A stretch of 6,650 nucleotides of DNA from a bacterium. Its GTDB lineage: Bacteria; Desulfobacterota; GWC2-55-46. Under the pieces are notes generated by a model. The model did no database searches, had not been told where the DNA came from, and was given only the letters and a program-made list of their open reading frames with translations. Below are positions 1 through 5,935 of the stretch, piece after piece. The stretch covers positions 1 through 6,650 of the forward strand of contig DAIDBB010000344.1 of the NCBI GenBank assembly GCA_027310325.1, given 5' to 3'. The position numbers and the translations under genes are program-made. Each line of letters begins with the position of its first letter. Position 1 is the first letter of the stretch.

Positions 1-1
1 C

Positions 2-355
2 TTCCTGGCGCCCGGAGGCGTCCAGACAAGGGTCAAAAGAAGGGGTCTTACCGATTATTGCATCGAAATATCGGATTTCCCCAATGATTCCATCTATAAG
101 CCATCGATCGATATTTCCATGAAGTCCGTGGCTGATGCTTACCCGGGAAGATCCATGGGGGTGATACTTACCGGGATGGGGTATGACGGCAGGGACGGGA
201 TGCTGAAGATAAAGGAGAAAGGCGGCAAGACCATAGCCCAGAGCGAAGAGACGTGTACGGTATATGGGATGCCGAGGGCTGTCGTGGATGCCGGGCTTGC
301 GGACAAGGTGGTGCCCCTTGACCGGATCGCGGGCGAGATAATAAATATGATCTGA
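2..355 (+). CDS. cheB: Chemotaxis protein-glutamate methylesterase CheB, C-terminal part (5' end outside window)
   Basis: CheB removes methyl groups from (and deamidates) glutamyl residues of chemoreceptors in the cytoplasm, driving sensory adaptation. The frame is open from the first bases of the window and shows 117 residues of the methylesterase domain: LAPGG near the start, KPSIDISM, then GVILTGMGYDG and VYGMPRAV, all hallmarks of the family's C-terminal half. The Asp of GMGYDG (codon 185-187) corresponds to the catalytic Asp of the Ser-His-Asp triad. The catalytic Ser and His, and any N-terminal receiver domain, lie upstream of the window. The gene ends normally with TGA at 353-355. cheW follows after a 106-base gap that contains its own promoter. 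Family assignment is secure; whether a receiver domain is present cannot be seen. Confidence 0.93.
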   Translation, partial: FLAPGGVQTRVKRRGLTDYCIEISDFPNDSIYKPSIDISMKSVADAYPGRSMGVILTGMGYDGRDGMLKIKEKGGKTIAQSEETCTVYGMPRAVVDAGLADKVVPLDRIAGEIINMI

Positions 356-395
356 TTTCGAAAGAGCCGGTTCAACGCAGGAAGTTTTAAGACTT

Positions 396-423
396 TAAAG
401 TTTCTTATGTCACCCGCCGAAAA
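396..423 (+). promoter_or_regulatory. Putative sigma-28 (FliA) promoter of cheW
   Basis: TAAAGTTT at 396-403 is identical to the enterobacterial FliA -35 consensus. After 12 bases comes GCCGAAAA at 416-423, one mismatch from GCCGATAA. The usual spacing is 11, so this spacer is one base long. Transcription would start near 430, leaving a leader of about 30 bases before the cheW start at 462. The site sits between the cheB stop and cheW, so cheW can be transcribed as a late flagellar gene independently of cheB. Seen directly as a consensus match; activity is inferred. Confidence 0.62.
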
Positions 424-461
424 TACTGAAGTGAGGAGTTTAATAAAGGACGGAGGCTGAT

Positions 462-953
462 ATGAACGAGAAAATGGAAATGGATTCAAAGCAAATCCTT
501 CAGCTTGTCACTTTCAGGCTGGGAAAGGAAGAATACTCGCTTGATATTTTGAAGGTCCAGGAGATCATAAGGCACATGGAACTGACACGGGTGCCGAAGT
601 CGCCTGACTTCGTAGACGGCGTAATCAATCTGAGGGGCAAGGTCATCCCGGTCATCGACTTGAGAAAAAGGTTCGGTTTGCCGGTCGATGAAAAGACCAA
701 CGAAACCAGGATAATCGTAGTAGATGTCGATTCCAGAACTGTAGGGCTTAAGGTCGACGCGGTCTCTGAGGTGCTGAGACTGCCGTCTGATACCGTCGAA
801 CCGTCTCCGGCCATGGTAACGGGCATAGAATCGGATTATATAAAAGGGGTGGGAAAGCTCGATGGCAGACTTCTGATACTCCTTGACGTAGCAAGAATAC
901 TCACCAAATCCGAGAAGGAAGGCGTTACAAACATCACAAGTGCCGTAGCATAA
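462..953 (+). CDS. cheW: Chemotaxis coupling protein CheW
   Basis: CheW is a cytoplasmic adaptor linking chemoreceptors to the histidine kinase CheA in the signalling array. The 163-residue product has the usual length and is a single CheW domain: LVTFRLGKEEYSLDILKVQE (about residues 15-34), the conserved INLRGKVIPVIDLRKRFGL block (55-73), and the C-terminal LLILLDVARIL strand and helix (137-147). GGAGG at 452-456 lies five bases before ATG 462, which decides the start over the Met codons at residues 5 and 7. A sigma-28-type promoter lies just upstream. Neighbours are cheB (5') and flgM (3', 256 bases away), consistent with a chemotaxis/flagellar locus. The last ~15 residues are a polar tail beyond the domain. 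Family assignment is firm; which CheW paralogue or array it serves cannot be told. Confidence 0.95.
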   Translation: MNEKMEMDSKQILQLVTFRLGKEEYSLDILKVQEIIRHMELTRVPKSPDFVDGVINLRGKVIPVIDLRKRFGLPVDEKTNETRIIVVDVDSRTVGLKVDAVSEVLRLPSDTVEPSPAMVTGIESDYIKGVGKLDGRLLILLDVARILTKSEKEGVTNITSAVA

Positions 954-1209
954 GAGGAGGTTCAGGGGCGCGTGGAAATAACAGGAGCCTGCAAAAAATC
1001 GTCTAATCATGATTAAAGATGGCTCCTTACGACGCGAGTTTGAATGTTTGTGTTAAAGCCAGTCGGGATCCGGTTCTGCAGATGTGCGAGACCTTTCACT
1101 GGATACTTCGTCTGGGCTTGAGCTCCATAACGAACACTATCATCGCGACTTCCCTCAAACGAATACAAGATAGAGCGGATACTGACCGATGGGAAAATCA
1201 GGAGGGATT
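954..1209 (+). other. cheW-flgM intergenic region with nested inverted repeats
   Basis: No convincing gene is present. A strong SD-like GAGGAGG at 954-960, right after the cheW stop, leads only to a 14-codon GTG frame (972-1016), possibly a remnant. AGGAGCC (983-989) pairs perfectly with GGCTCCT (1021-1027), and between them lies a perfect 12-base palindrome, TAATCATGATTA (1004-1015), which could be an operator or hairpin tip. No U-tract follows, so it is not a standard terminator. I saw no good sigma-28 or sigma-54 promoter before flgM, which may therefore be co-transcribed with cheW. Confidence 0.4.
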
Positions 1210-1497
1210 ATGAAAATAAATGGGAAGAAAGCCGGGGGAAGCGCCGAGAATTCCGTCAAAACATCTGGCAATAAGGACAAGATAAAAAAGGCCGGAGACA
1301 CCCCTGGTTTATCCAAGAAAGCCGGAGGCTCAAGCAGGGTAAAGATGCTTGAGTCCATCTCCAGGGGAGCTAAGGTTGTGAAGCTAAAGTCTGACATCGA
1401 GCAAAACGCCTATACCGTTGACGCCGGTAAGGTGGCCGAAAAGATGATAGTTAAGGCCATACGGGACTCGATTTATTCCAAGAAATCGAATCACTGA
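1210..1497 (+). CDS. flgM: Anti-sigma-28 factor FlgM
   Basis: FlgM binds and inhibits the flagellar sigma factor FliA until the hook-basal body is complete, when FlgM is exported and late genes switch on. The 95-residue product has the usual length. Its C-terminal half carries the family pattern VVKLKSDIEQNAYTVDAGKVAEKMI (seen as VVKLKSDIEQ at 56-65 and YTVDAGKVAEKMI at 68-80), the sigma-binding helices. The N-terminal half is lysine- and glycine-rich and unstructured-looking, with KKAG three times (residues 6-9, 26-29, 36-39). ATG 1210 is preferred over an in-frame ATG at 1189 because AGGAGG at 1200-1205 lies four bases before it, and MKIN is a typical FlgM start. flgN is not adjacent; the gene follows cheW instead. 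The nearby sigma-28 promoters are likely targets of this regulator. Confidence 0.87.
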   Translation: MKINGKKAGGSAENSVKTSGNKDKIKKAGDTPGLSKKAGGSSRVKMLESISRGAKVVKLKSDIEQNAYTVDAGKVAEKMIVKAIRDSIYSKKSNH

Positions 1498-1809
1498 ACC
1501 TGTCGCATCATCAGACGAAATAGGAGGTCTTGAATATAAGCCGTAACTACGTTTGCATAAAAAAGGAGCGGGGATAAATAGGGATATAGCGCAGTGCGGC
1601 CTCTTTTAATTGGCAGGGAAGGGCTTTCGCAAGAAATCCGTAGGACTTCTTGTTTAATGCCATGAATCCCAAACTGCCTTGTGAAAGAGCGCGCCTTTTT
1701 AGATAGCTTAAAAGGCGCCTTTGAAAATTTCCAGCCTACCTCCTGCAAAAATGGCGAACGATTACCTACTGTCAACCCTTTTTTTTCAAATAACTTTCTT
1801 AAAAAAGGC
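1498..1809. other. Gene-free, hairpin-rich spacer after flgM
   Basis: No gene is supported here. A near-consensus SD (AGGAGG, 1522-1527) precedes only a 15-codon TTG frame (1530-1577), possibly a gene remnant. Three inverted repeats stand out: 1630-1652 (10-bp arms, one mismatch), 1691-1718 (GCGCCTTTT / AAAAGGCGC, perfect 9 bp, 10-base loop) and 1777-1808 (CCTTTTTT / AAAAAAGG, perfect 8 bp). The minus strand is open from a TTG at 1775 down to 1491, but the translation matches nothing I recognise. The stretch could be an interspersed repeat or a decayed gene. Confidence 0.4.
1630..1658 (+). terminator. Possible intrinsic terminator downstream of flgM
   Basis: The arms CAAGAAATCC (1630-1639) and GGACTTCTTG (1643-1652) pair at nine of ten positions around a three-base GTA loop, followed by TTTAAT. 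The stem position 130 bases past the flgM stop suits transcript termination, but the T-tract is weak and there is one A-C mismatch in the stem. Confidence 0.3.
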
Positions 1810-1836
1810 TAAAGATTGCATAAAATTCTCCGATAA
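1810..1836 (+). promoter_or_regulatory. Putative sigma-28 (FliA) promoter ahead of a small broken gene
   Basis: TAAAGATT (1810-1817), an exact 11-base spacer and TCCGATAA (1829-1836) match the FliA consensus TAAAGTTT-N11-GCCGATAA with one mismatch in each half. The predicted start of transcription is near 1843. An SD (AAAAGG, 1854-1859) and ATG 1868 follow at proper spacing, so the site is placed like a real promoter. Downstream it could also feed the receiver gene at 2126. The FlgM gene encoded 5' in the same locus would control it. Activity is inferred from the match. Confidence 0.68.
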
Positions 1837-1867
1837 GAATATGGAGTGGGGTTAAAAGGTAAAATTT

Positions 1868-2040
1868 ATGAACGAAATCTCTACCAGATGCCTGAACCCA
1901 GCCAAATATTATAAAAGATTCATGCCGGCGACAGCCCTAAAGGGGACAATATCGACGATAGCGTAAGGATATCTGAAGAGGGCAAGAAAAAACAGATTAC
2001 CGCGCATACAATGATCGGTCTTTTGGAATGGTCAAGCTAA
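1868..2040 (+). pseudogene. Small sigma-28-driven reading frame, apparently frameshifted
   Basis: I do not recognise a named family. AAAAGG at 1854-1859 sits eight bases before ATG 1868, which begins MNEISTRCLNPAKYYK; this frame stops at 1964-1966 after 32 codons. A second frame, one base back, is open from 1915 to TAA 2038-2040 and reads AGDSPKGDNIDDSVRISEEG followed by KKKQITAHTMIGLLEWSS. One extra A in the AAAA run at 1913-1916 would join them into a single protein of about 57 residues. The DSVRISEEGKKK stretch is coding-like and recalls the 'V-x-(I/L)-S' segments of small FlgM-like flagellar proteins, but that is a loose resemblance. Placement behind a FliA promoter suggests a late flagellar accessory gene. 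It may be a decayed gene, a sequencing error in an A-run, or two unrelated short frames. No convincing slippery heptamer is visible. Confidence 0.4.
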
Positions 2041-2041
2041 A

Positions 2042-2103
2042 GGGACGCAAACCAAGGTCTTCATATTACGGGCCTTTAAGAGCCGTCAAAAAAAACGGCC
2101 CGT
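2042..2103 (+). promoter_or_regulatory. Structured leader with alternative hairpins upstream of the receiver gene
   Basis: GGGACGCAAACC (2042-2053) resembles the conserved 3' core (GGGACGCAAAGCC) of c-di-GMP-I (GEMM) riboswitches. Downstream lie AAGGTC/GGCCTT (2054-2059 with 2071-2076, one G-U pair) and GCCGT/ACGGC (2082-2086 with 2095-2099), which can form together. ACGGGCC/GGCCCGT (2068-2074 with 2097-2103) excludes both. The GGCAAACC half and its GNRA hairpin expected 5' of the GEMM core are not recognisable, so riboswitch identity is doubtful. The alternative pairings are directly visible. Confidence 0.25.
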
Positions 2104-2125
2104 TAATGAAAGCACAGGGCATATA

Positions 2126-2644
2126 ATGGCACCCGAAGATTTCAGGATATTAATCACAGATGACGATGTAGACTTGAGGGAACTGCTTATGGAAGCGGTA
2201 AAGAGCTTGGGCTATGGGGTCTTTACGTCAAGGGACGGCAAGGACGCCATGAGAAGGCTTGAGATGGAGAAGTTCGATATCGTCATTACTGATCTTATGA
2301 TGCCGGTGCTGGATGGGCTTACTCTTTTAAATAGGATCAAGGAGCTTGACAAGGAGATACTGGTAATTATAATTACAGGCTATGCGACAATAGATACCGC
2401 CGTGAAGGCCATTGAAGCCGGCGCATACGATTACATAGCCAAACCGTTCAGGCTTGATGAGCTGATGATCGTCTTGAACAATGCCGGCGAGAGGCTTAAG
2501 CTTACAAGGCAAAACAGGTCTCTGCTTCAGGAGCTTAAAAAGGCTTATGCCGAGATAGCAATGCTCAGGGATACGGCCGGACTTTCATCAGTGGATTTGA
2601 AGAAGGATGTGCTCGACTCTCCTGCAAACAAAGGCCGGATTTGA
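2126..2644 (+). CDS. Stand-alone response regulator (receiver domain with helical tail)
   Basis: This is a phosphorylation switch of a two-component pathway, cytoplasmic. Residues 6-120 form a CheY/NtrC-like receiver: acidic pocket D12-D13 in ILITDDD, phospho-acceptor D56 in VITDLMMP, switch T84 in IIITGYA, and K106 in YIAKPF. The GYATIDTAVKAIEAGAYDY helix region is typical of receivers found with NtrC-type or HD-GYP outputs. After it comes only a ~50-residue tail, with a likely coiled coil at 120-147 (RLKLTRQNRSLLQELKK), and no DNA-binding or enzymatic domain, so it must act by binding a partner. AGGG at 2116-2119, six bases before ATG 2126, supports the start. The REC-GAF-HD-GYP gene follows after ~105 bases and may share a transcript. 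The partner kinase is not in the window. The receiver call is firm; the function is unknown. Confidence 0.92.
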   Translation: MAPEDFRILITDDDVDLRELLMEAVKSLGYGVFTSRDGKDAMRRLEMEKFDIVITDLMMPVLDGLTLLNRIKELDKEILVIIITGYATIDTAVKAIEAGAYDYIAKPFRLDELMIVLNNAGERLKLTRQNRSLLQELKKAYAEIAMLRDTAGLSSVDLKKDVLDSPANKGRI

Positions 2645-2754
2645 TAAAGACAACACGCCGCACGAAAACTCCAGGAATACGTGGAATAAGCAGATTAGGA
2701 GTTCATACCGAACCCGTCTAGAAGGATCAATATCGCTAAATCAAGGGCATGATA

Positions 2755-4308
2755 ATGAACATAACACTTCAAGGGGTTAATTCCGAAACTGAAAAAATAA
2801 ATATAATGCTCGTCGACGACGATGACGCCGTACGAGATGCCGTCTGCGAGATATTGAGAAGGAGAGGGTGGAATGTAGTCGAGTTCAATAACGCCGAGAC
2901 GGCTCTCTCAGCCCTCAAGAGAGACAAGGTTGACGTGGTGCTTTCGGACATAAGCATGCCCGGGATGGGAGGGATGGAATTTCTTCGCTTGGCCAAGGAA
3001 GTCGCTCCTGGCGTGCCCTTCGTCATGATAACCGGATATCCCTCACTGGATCTTGCTGTCGAGGCCATGAAGGTAGGCGCGGCTGATTTTCTTGCCAAGC
3101 CTTTCAAGACGGAGGAACTCGAGATCACGATCAGGAAGGCCGTAATAGAATGTGACGTAGCCAAAGGCAAAGTAACCGGACTTGCACCAAGGTTTAAGGG
3201 GACCGGGCATGAAGTCGCGAGGCACAGGCTTGAGGACAAGATCAAGGAACTCTCGATCATGCATACGATAAGCGAGATGCTGGATGAGGTCAACGAAAAA
3301 GAAGAGATATTCAGGAAGACCATGTCCCTCGCCCAGATCATCGCCGACGCTGACAGGGCTTTTGTCATGGTCGTTGAGGAGAATAATAAGGACCTCGTCG
3401 TGCATGCCGCATCGGGGTATGATGAGCAGGCGCTCATTGGGAAGAGATTCGCGCTCACGGAAGAACCGTTCAGGAGAGTCGTCGAGAGCAGGAGCCCCGT
3501 ATATTTCCAGACAGGGAATAAAGACAACAGGTTGGCGGTTCTTGCAGGCGGCGATTGGTCGAAAGGGGGCCCCTTATTTCTGGCCCCGATGATGATAAAC
3601 AAGGAGGTCGTCGTTGTTTTGGGCCTGTTGGCGCAAACAGCGGTCAAGGAGCTGACCTCGGATGCTCAGGCCCTTTTAATGAACCTTACGGCCAAGGCGT
3701 CGCTTAAGCTTGAGAACATTGCGCTTTCCGAAAACATCTTTTCAAGCATCATCGGCGCCATAAATTCGCTCATTAACGCTCTGGACGCAAGAGATACGTA
3801 TACAAAAGACCATTCCAACAGGGTCACGCGATACGCAACGAAGATAGCTAAGGCCATGGGATGCAGCCAGGAGGTGCTGGACAGCATCAGTTTCGCCGGA
3901 CCCCTCCATGACATCGGTAAAATTGCCATCAGGGACGAGGTCCTTCTTAAAAAAGGATATTTTACCGACGAAGAGAGGGAGATAATAAAATCCCACGTCG
4001 TCAGGGGCGAGGAAATACTGAGGCCTCTAAACCTTTTAAGCATTGAAAAAGCGGTAGTCCTCTACCATCACGAGAGGTGGGACGGCCGTGGTTATCCGCA
4101 TAATCTCGCTGGCGAAGACATACCGCTCGTCGCCAGGATATTTAGCGTAGCCGATACTTTCGACGCAATGACATCGACACGACCCTACCGTAACGCCCTC
4201 AGCATGGAAGTCGCCAAAGATGAGATACTCCGTTGCAGAGGTACCCAGTTCGATCCGAATGTCGTGGATGCTTTCACGCAAAGTGGTATCTTAAATGCGA
4301 GCGCCTGA
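2755..4308 (+). CDS. REC-GAF-HD-GYP protein, probable c-di-GMP phosphodiesterase
   Basis: HD-GYP domains hydrolyse cyclic di-GMP, a messenger that sets the balance between motility and sessile life. Numbering from ATG 2749 (519 aa), residues 17-135 form a receiver with D23-D24, phospho-acceptor D67 (LSDISMPG), T95 and K117 (LAKPF). Residues ~160-325 look like a GAF sensor flanked by helices. Residues ~335-515 are the HD-GYP domain. Metal-ligand positions are all present: H355, H387-D388 (HDIGK), H416, H440-H441 and D469, plus the signature HHERWDGRGYP at 440-450. The site of the extra Glu of trinuclear enzymes holds Tyr351, suggesting a two-metal centre. I place the start at ATG 2755 because AAGGG (2743-2747) is seven bases before it but only one base before ATG 2749. 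Phosphorylation of the receiver and ligand binding to GAF probably control activity. It follows the lone receiver gene; substrate is inferred. Confidence 0.93.
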   Translation: MNITLQGVNSETEKINIMLVDDDDAVRDAVCEILRRRGWNVVEFNNAETALSALKRDKVDVVLSDISMPGMGGMEFLRLAKEVAPGVPFVMITGYPSLDLAVEAMKVGAADFLAKPFKTEELEITIRKAVIECDVAKGKVTGLAPRFKGTGHEVARHRLEDKIKELSIMHTISEMLDEVNEKEEIFRKTMSLAQIIADADRAFVMVVEENNKDLVVHAASGYDEQALIGKRFALTEEPFRRVVESRSPVYFQTGNKDNRLAVLAGGDWSKGGPLFLAPMMINKEVVVVLGLLAQTAVKELTSDAQALLMNLTAKASLKLENIALSENIFSSIIGAINSLINALDARDTYTKDHSNRVTRYATKIAKAMGCSQEVLDSISFAGPLHDIGKIAIRDEVLLKKGYFTDEEREIIKSHVVRGEEILRPLNLLSIEKAVVLYHHERWDGRGYPHNLAGEDIPLVARIFSVADTFDAMTSTRPYRNALSMEVAKDEILRCRGTQFDPNVVDAFTQSGILNASA

Positions 4309-4391
4309 CCCTGCTGACACGCACTTTGCCCAGTTCCCCGCATCTTTAACTTGTCTTTCCTTAATTAAATTAATATAATAAAAATAAGGCT

Positions 4392-4476
4392 GCTTTGGCT
4401 CCACCGGGTTATTAGTGCAGAAGTGGAGCTTAATTTCTAATCCAAAGCGATTACCTTCATTTAGATAGACCTAAAT
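4392..4476 (+). promoter_or_regulatory. Nested hairpin plus small hairpin in the tilS upstream region
   Basis: GCTTTGG (4392-4398) pairs perfectly with CCAAAGC (4442-4448). Inside it CTCCAC (4399-4404) pairs with GTGGAG (4423-4428), leaving an 18-base loop and a 13-base bulge on the 3' side. A second hairpin, ATTTAG/CTAAAT (4459-4464 with 4471-4476), follows. The inner stem can also use GCTCCAC/GTGGAGC (7 bp) followed by the T-rich TTAATTTCT, a possible weak terminator of the HD-GYP gene. The stretch 4309-4391 just before is AT-rich with no gene. I recognise no known RNA family. Confidence 0.35.
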
Positions 4477-4499
4477 CATTAACAAGACCCCCTCTATAT

Positions 4500-5915
4500 A
4501 TGGCGCGTCTGCCTGCTAACAGAAGCCTCGGACACAAGATAATCAAAAAAGTAAAGGATACTATAGCAACTCACGGCATGCTCGACAAAGGGGATACCGT
4601 AATAGTAGCCGTCTCCGGAGGGGTTGATTCGATGGTACTGCTTCATGCGCTAAATAGAATAAGGAAAGACTTTCGCTTAACCCTTGTCGTTTGCCATCTG
4701 AATCACGGGCTCCGCGGAAAGGAATCGGAAAGGGACTTAAAGTTCGTCGAAAAGTCTTGCAAGGACCTCGGGCTCAAATTTGAAGGGAAAAGGCTACCTG
4801 CCGGAAAGTTAAAACTCGAGAAGGGCTCCTTGCAGGAAGCTGCGCGCATAAAAAGGTATAAGTTCCTTGAGGACGCGGCAAAAAAATACTCTGCAAATAA
4901 AATAGCGCTCGGGCACACCATTGACGACCAGGCCGAGACCGTTTTTATGAGATTCATAAAGGGAAGCTCATTAACGGGCCTTGCAGGCATCCCTCCCGTA
5001 AGAGGCTCCTTTATAAGGCCGCTTATCGGAATCAAGAAAGAAGAACTTATGAGGTTTGCGGAAGAGGAGGAGATAGTTTACGTCGAGGATTCCTCAAACT
5101 TAAGCCCTCGATACCTGAGAAACGATCTACGGCTAAACCTCATCCCTGTCATTAAAAAATACAACCCTAATCTGGCTGAAACCCTCGCAAGGACGGCTTC
5201 GGTATTGAACGATGACGATGAATGTCTGGAAAATTTGGCGCTTGGGTTGATGCCCAGGGTGATTCTCAAAAAAGGGCAAACCGGACTCGTCCTCGACCGG
5301 CAAGGCTTGACCAGGATCCATAGGGCGCTGGCGGCAAGGGTCTTTTTGAACGCGATTGCGCTTTTAAACAATAAATCAAACGCTTATAGCGTACACATAA
5401 GGTCATTCCTTAAGATTTTAGATGGTAAATCAGCTGGTTCCTCTGTAACACTTCCAGGTGGACTCAAGGTCAGTAGGGAATACGATTACGTAATAATGTC
5501 GACCCGACCGCCCAAAAAAATAAAACCTTTTGACAAGACTGTAAATGTTCCAGGCATTACCCGGCTCGGCAGGCATGTGCTCAGGGCGACGATACTAAAT
5601 AAGCTGCCCAGGACCTGTTCCGGCAATGACAAGATAGCGTATTTCGATTATACGGCGATTAAAGGACCTTTGAAGCTGAGGTCGATAAGGCCCGGGGACA
5701 GGATGACGCCTTTTGGCATGAAAGGAACTAAGAAATTGAAAGAGATCCTTATCGAAAAAAAGATCCCGAGGGGCAGGAGACCTGAAATACCATTATTGTG
5801 CTACGAAAAAGACATACTCTGGGCGGTTTCCGTCAGACGGTCTGGGCTTTTCAGGGTTAAAAGTGATGCAAAGAGGATCTTGAAGTTGGAATACTTGGAA
5901 TACTTGGAAGAATAA
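4500..5915 (+). CDS. tilS: tRNA(Ile)-lysidine synthase TilS
   Basis: TilS uses ATP to join lysine to C34 of tRNA-Ile(CAU), changing its decoding from AUG to AUA, an essential cytoplasmic reaction. The 471 residues contain the N-type ATP-pyrophosphatase P-loop VAVSGGVDS (36-44), HLNHGLRG (66-73), the GHTIDDQAETVFMRFIKGS block (138-156), IRPLIGIKKEEL (172-183) and the DSSNLSPRYLRNDLR motif (197-211). A middle helical region follows, then the C-terminal TilS domain with RSIRPGDRMTPFGMKGTKKL (394-413). Length and order match the full-length form. ATG 4500 is the first possible ATG/GTG/TTG after an in-frame stop at 4431, and the N-terminal KVKDTIATHGML fits the family, but no SD is visible. Heavy AUA codon use in this window makes the enzyme's product important here. 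The last codons carry a nine-base tandem repeat (LEYLEYLEE). It stands apart from ftsH, its frequent neighbour elsewhere. Confidence 0.96.
   Translation: MARLPANRSLGHKIIKKVKDTIATHGMLDKGDTVIVAVSGGVDSMVLLHALNRIRKDFRLTLVVCHLNHGLRGKESERDLKFVEKSCKDLGLKFEGKRLPAGKLKLEKGSLQEAARIKRYKFLEDAAKKYSANKIALGHTIDDQAETVFMRFIKGSSLTGLAGIPPVRGSFIRPLIGIKKEELMRFAEEEEIVYVEDSSNLSPRYLRNDLRLNLIPVIKKYNPNLAETLARTASVLNDDDECLENLALGLMPRVILKKGQTGLVLDRQGLTRIHRALAARVFLNAIALLNNKSNAYSVHIRSFLKILDGKSAGSSVTLPGGLKVSREYDYVIMSTRPPKKIKPFDKTVNVPGITRLGRHVLRATILNKLPRTCSGNDKIAYFDYTAIKGPLKLRSIRPGDRMTPFGMKGTKKLKEILIEKKIPRGRRPEIPLLCYEKDILWAVSVRRSGLFRVKSDAKRILKLEYLEYLEE
5886..5909 (+). repeat. Nine-base tandem repeat at the 3' end of tilS
   Basis: TTGGAATAC occurs at 5886-5894 and 5895-5903, followed by a partial copy TTGGAA at 5904-5909, encoding LEY-LEY-LE just before the stop. 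It keeps the reading frame, so copy-number change would only lengthen or shorten the C-terminal tail. Confidence 0.75.
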
Positions 5916-5935
5916 CGGAACAGTTTTGCCGTTGG

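Noticed and set aside
139..1010. Minus-strand frames opposite cheB and cheW
   Set aside because: They are antiparallel shadows of clearly coding + strand genes, with no SD or protein-like composition.
1156..1192. Possible sigma-28 promoter before flgM (CCGATGG near 1188)
   Set aside because: The -10 half is poor and no -35 with acceptable spacing and sequence is present.
1019..1213. Plus-strand 64-codon frame between cheW and flgM
   Set aside because: It has no SD, overlaps the flgM SD and start, and its translation has no recognisable features.
1491..1775. Minus-strand open frame of 94 codons from a TTG start
   Set aside because: It overlaps the flgM 3' end, opposes all neighbouring genes, is built across hairpins, and its translation matches no family I know. 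The open run is kept only as a note on the spacer.
2667..2703. Inverted repeat AACTCC/GGAGTT between the receiver and HD-GYP genes
   Set aside because: The stem is only 6 bp with a 25-base loop and no T-tract, so it is probably chance.
2769..3647. Long (292-codon) minus-strand frame opposite the HD-GYP gene
   Set aside because: The + strand carries all receiver and GAF motifs. The minus translation is Ser/Thr/Leu-rich, typical of an antisense reading.
4392..4448. tRNA-like 7-bp 'acceptor' stem GCTTTGG/CCAAAGC
   Set aside because: Only 43 bases separate the arms, too few for D, anticodon and T arms, and no T-loop sequence is present.
5914..5933. Hairpin AACGG/CCGTT overlapping the tilS stop
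   Set aside because: It is 5 bp and not followed by a T-run; the 5936-5967 structure is the better terminator.
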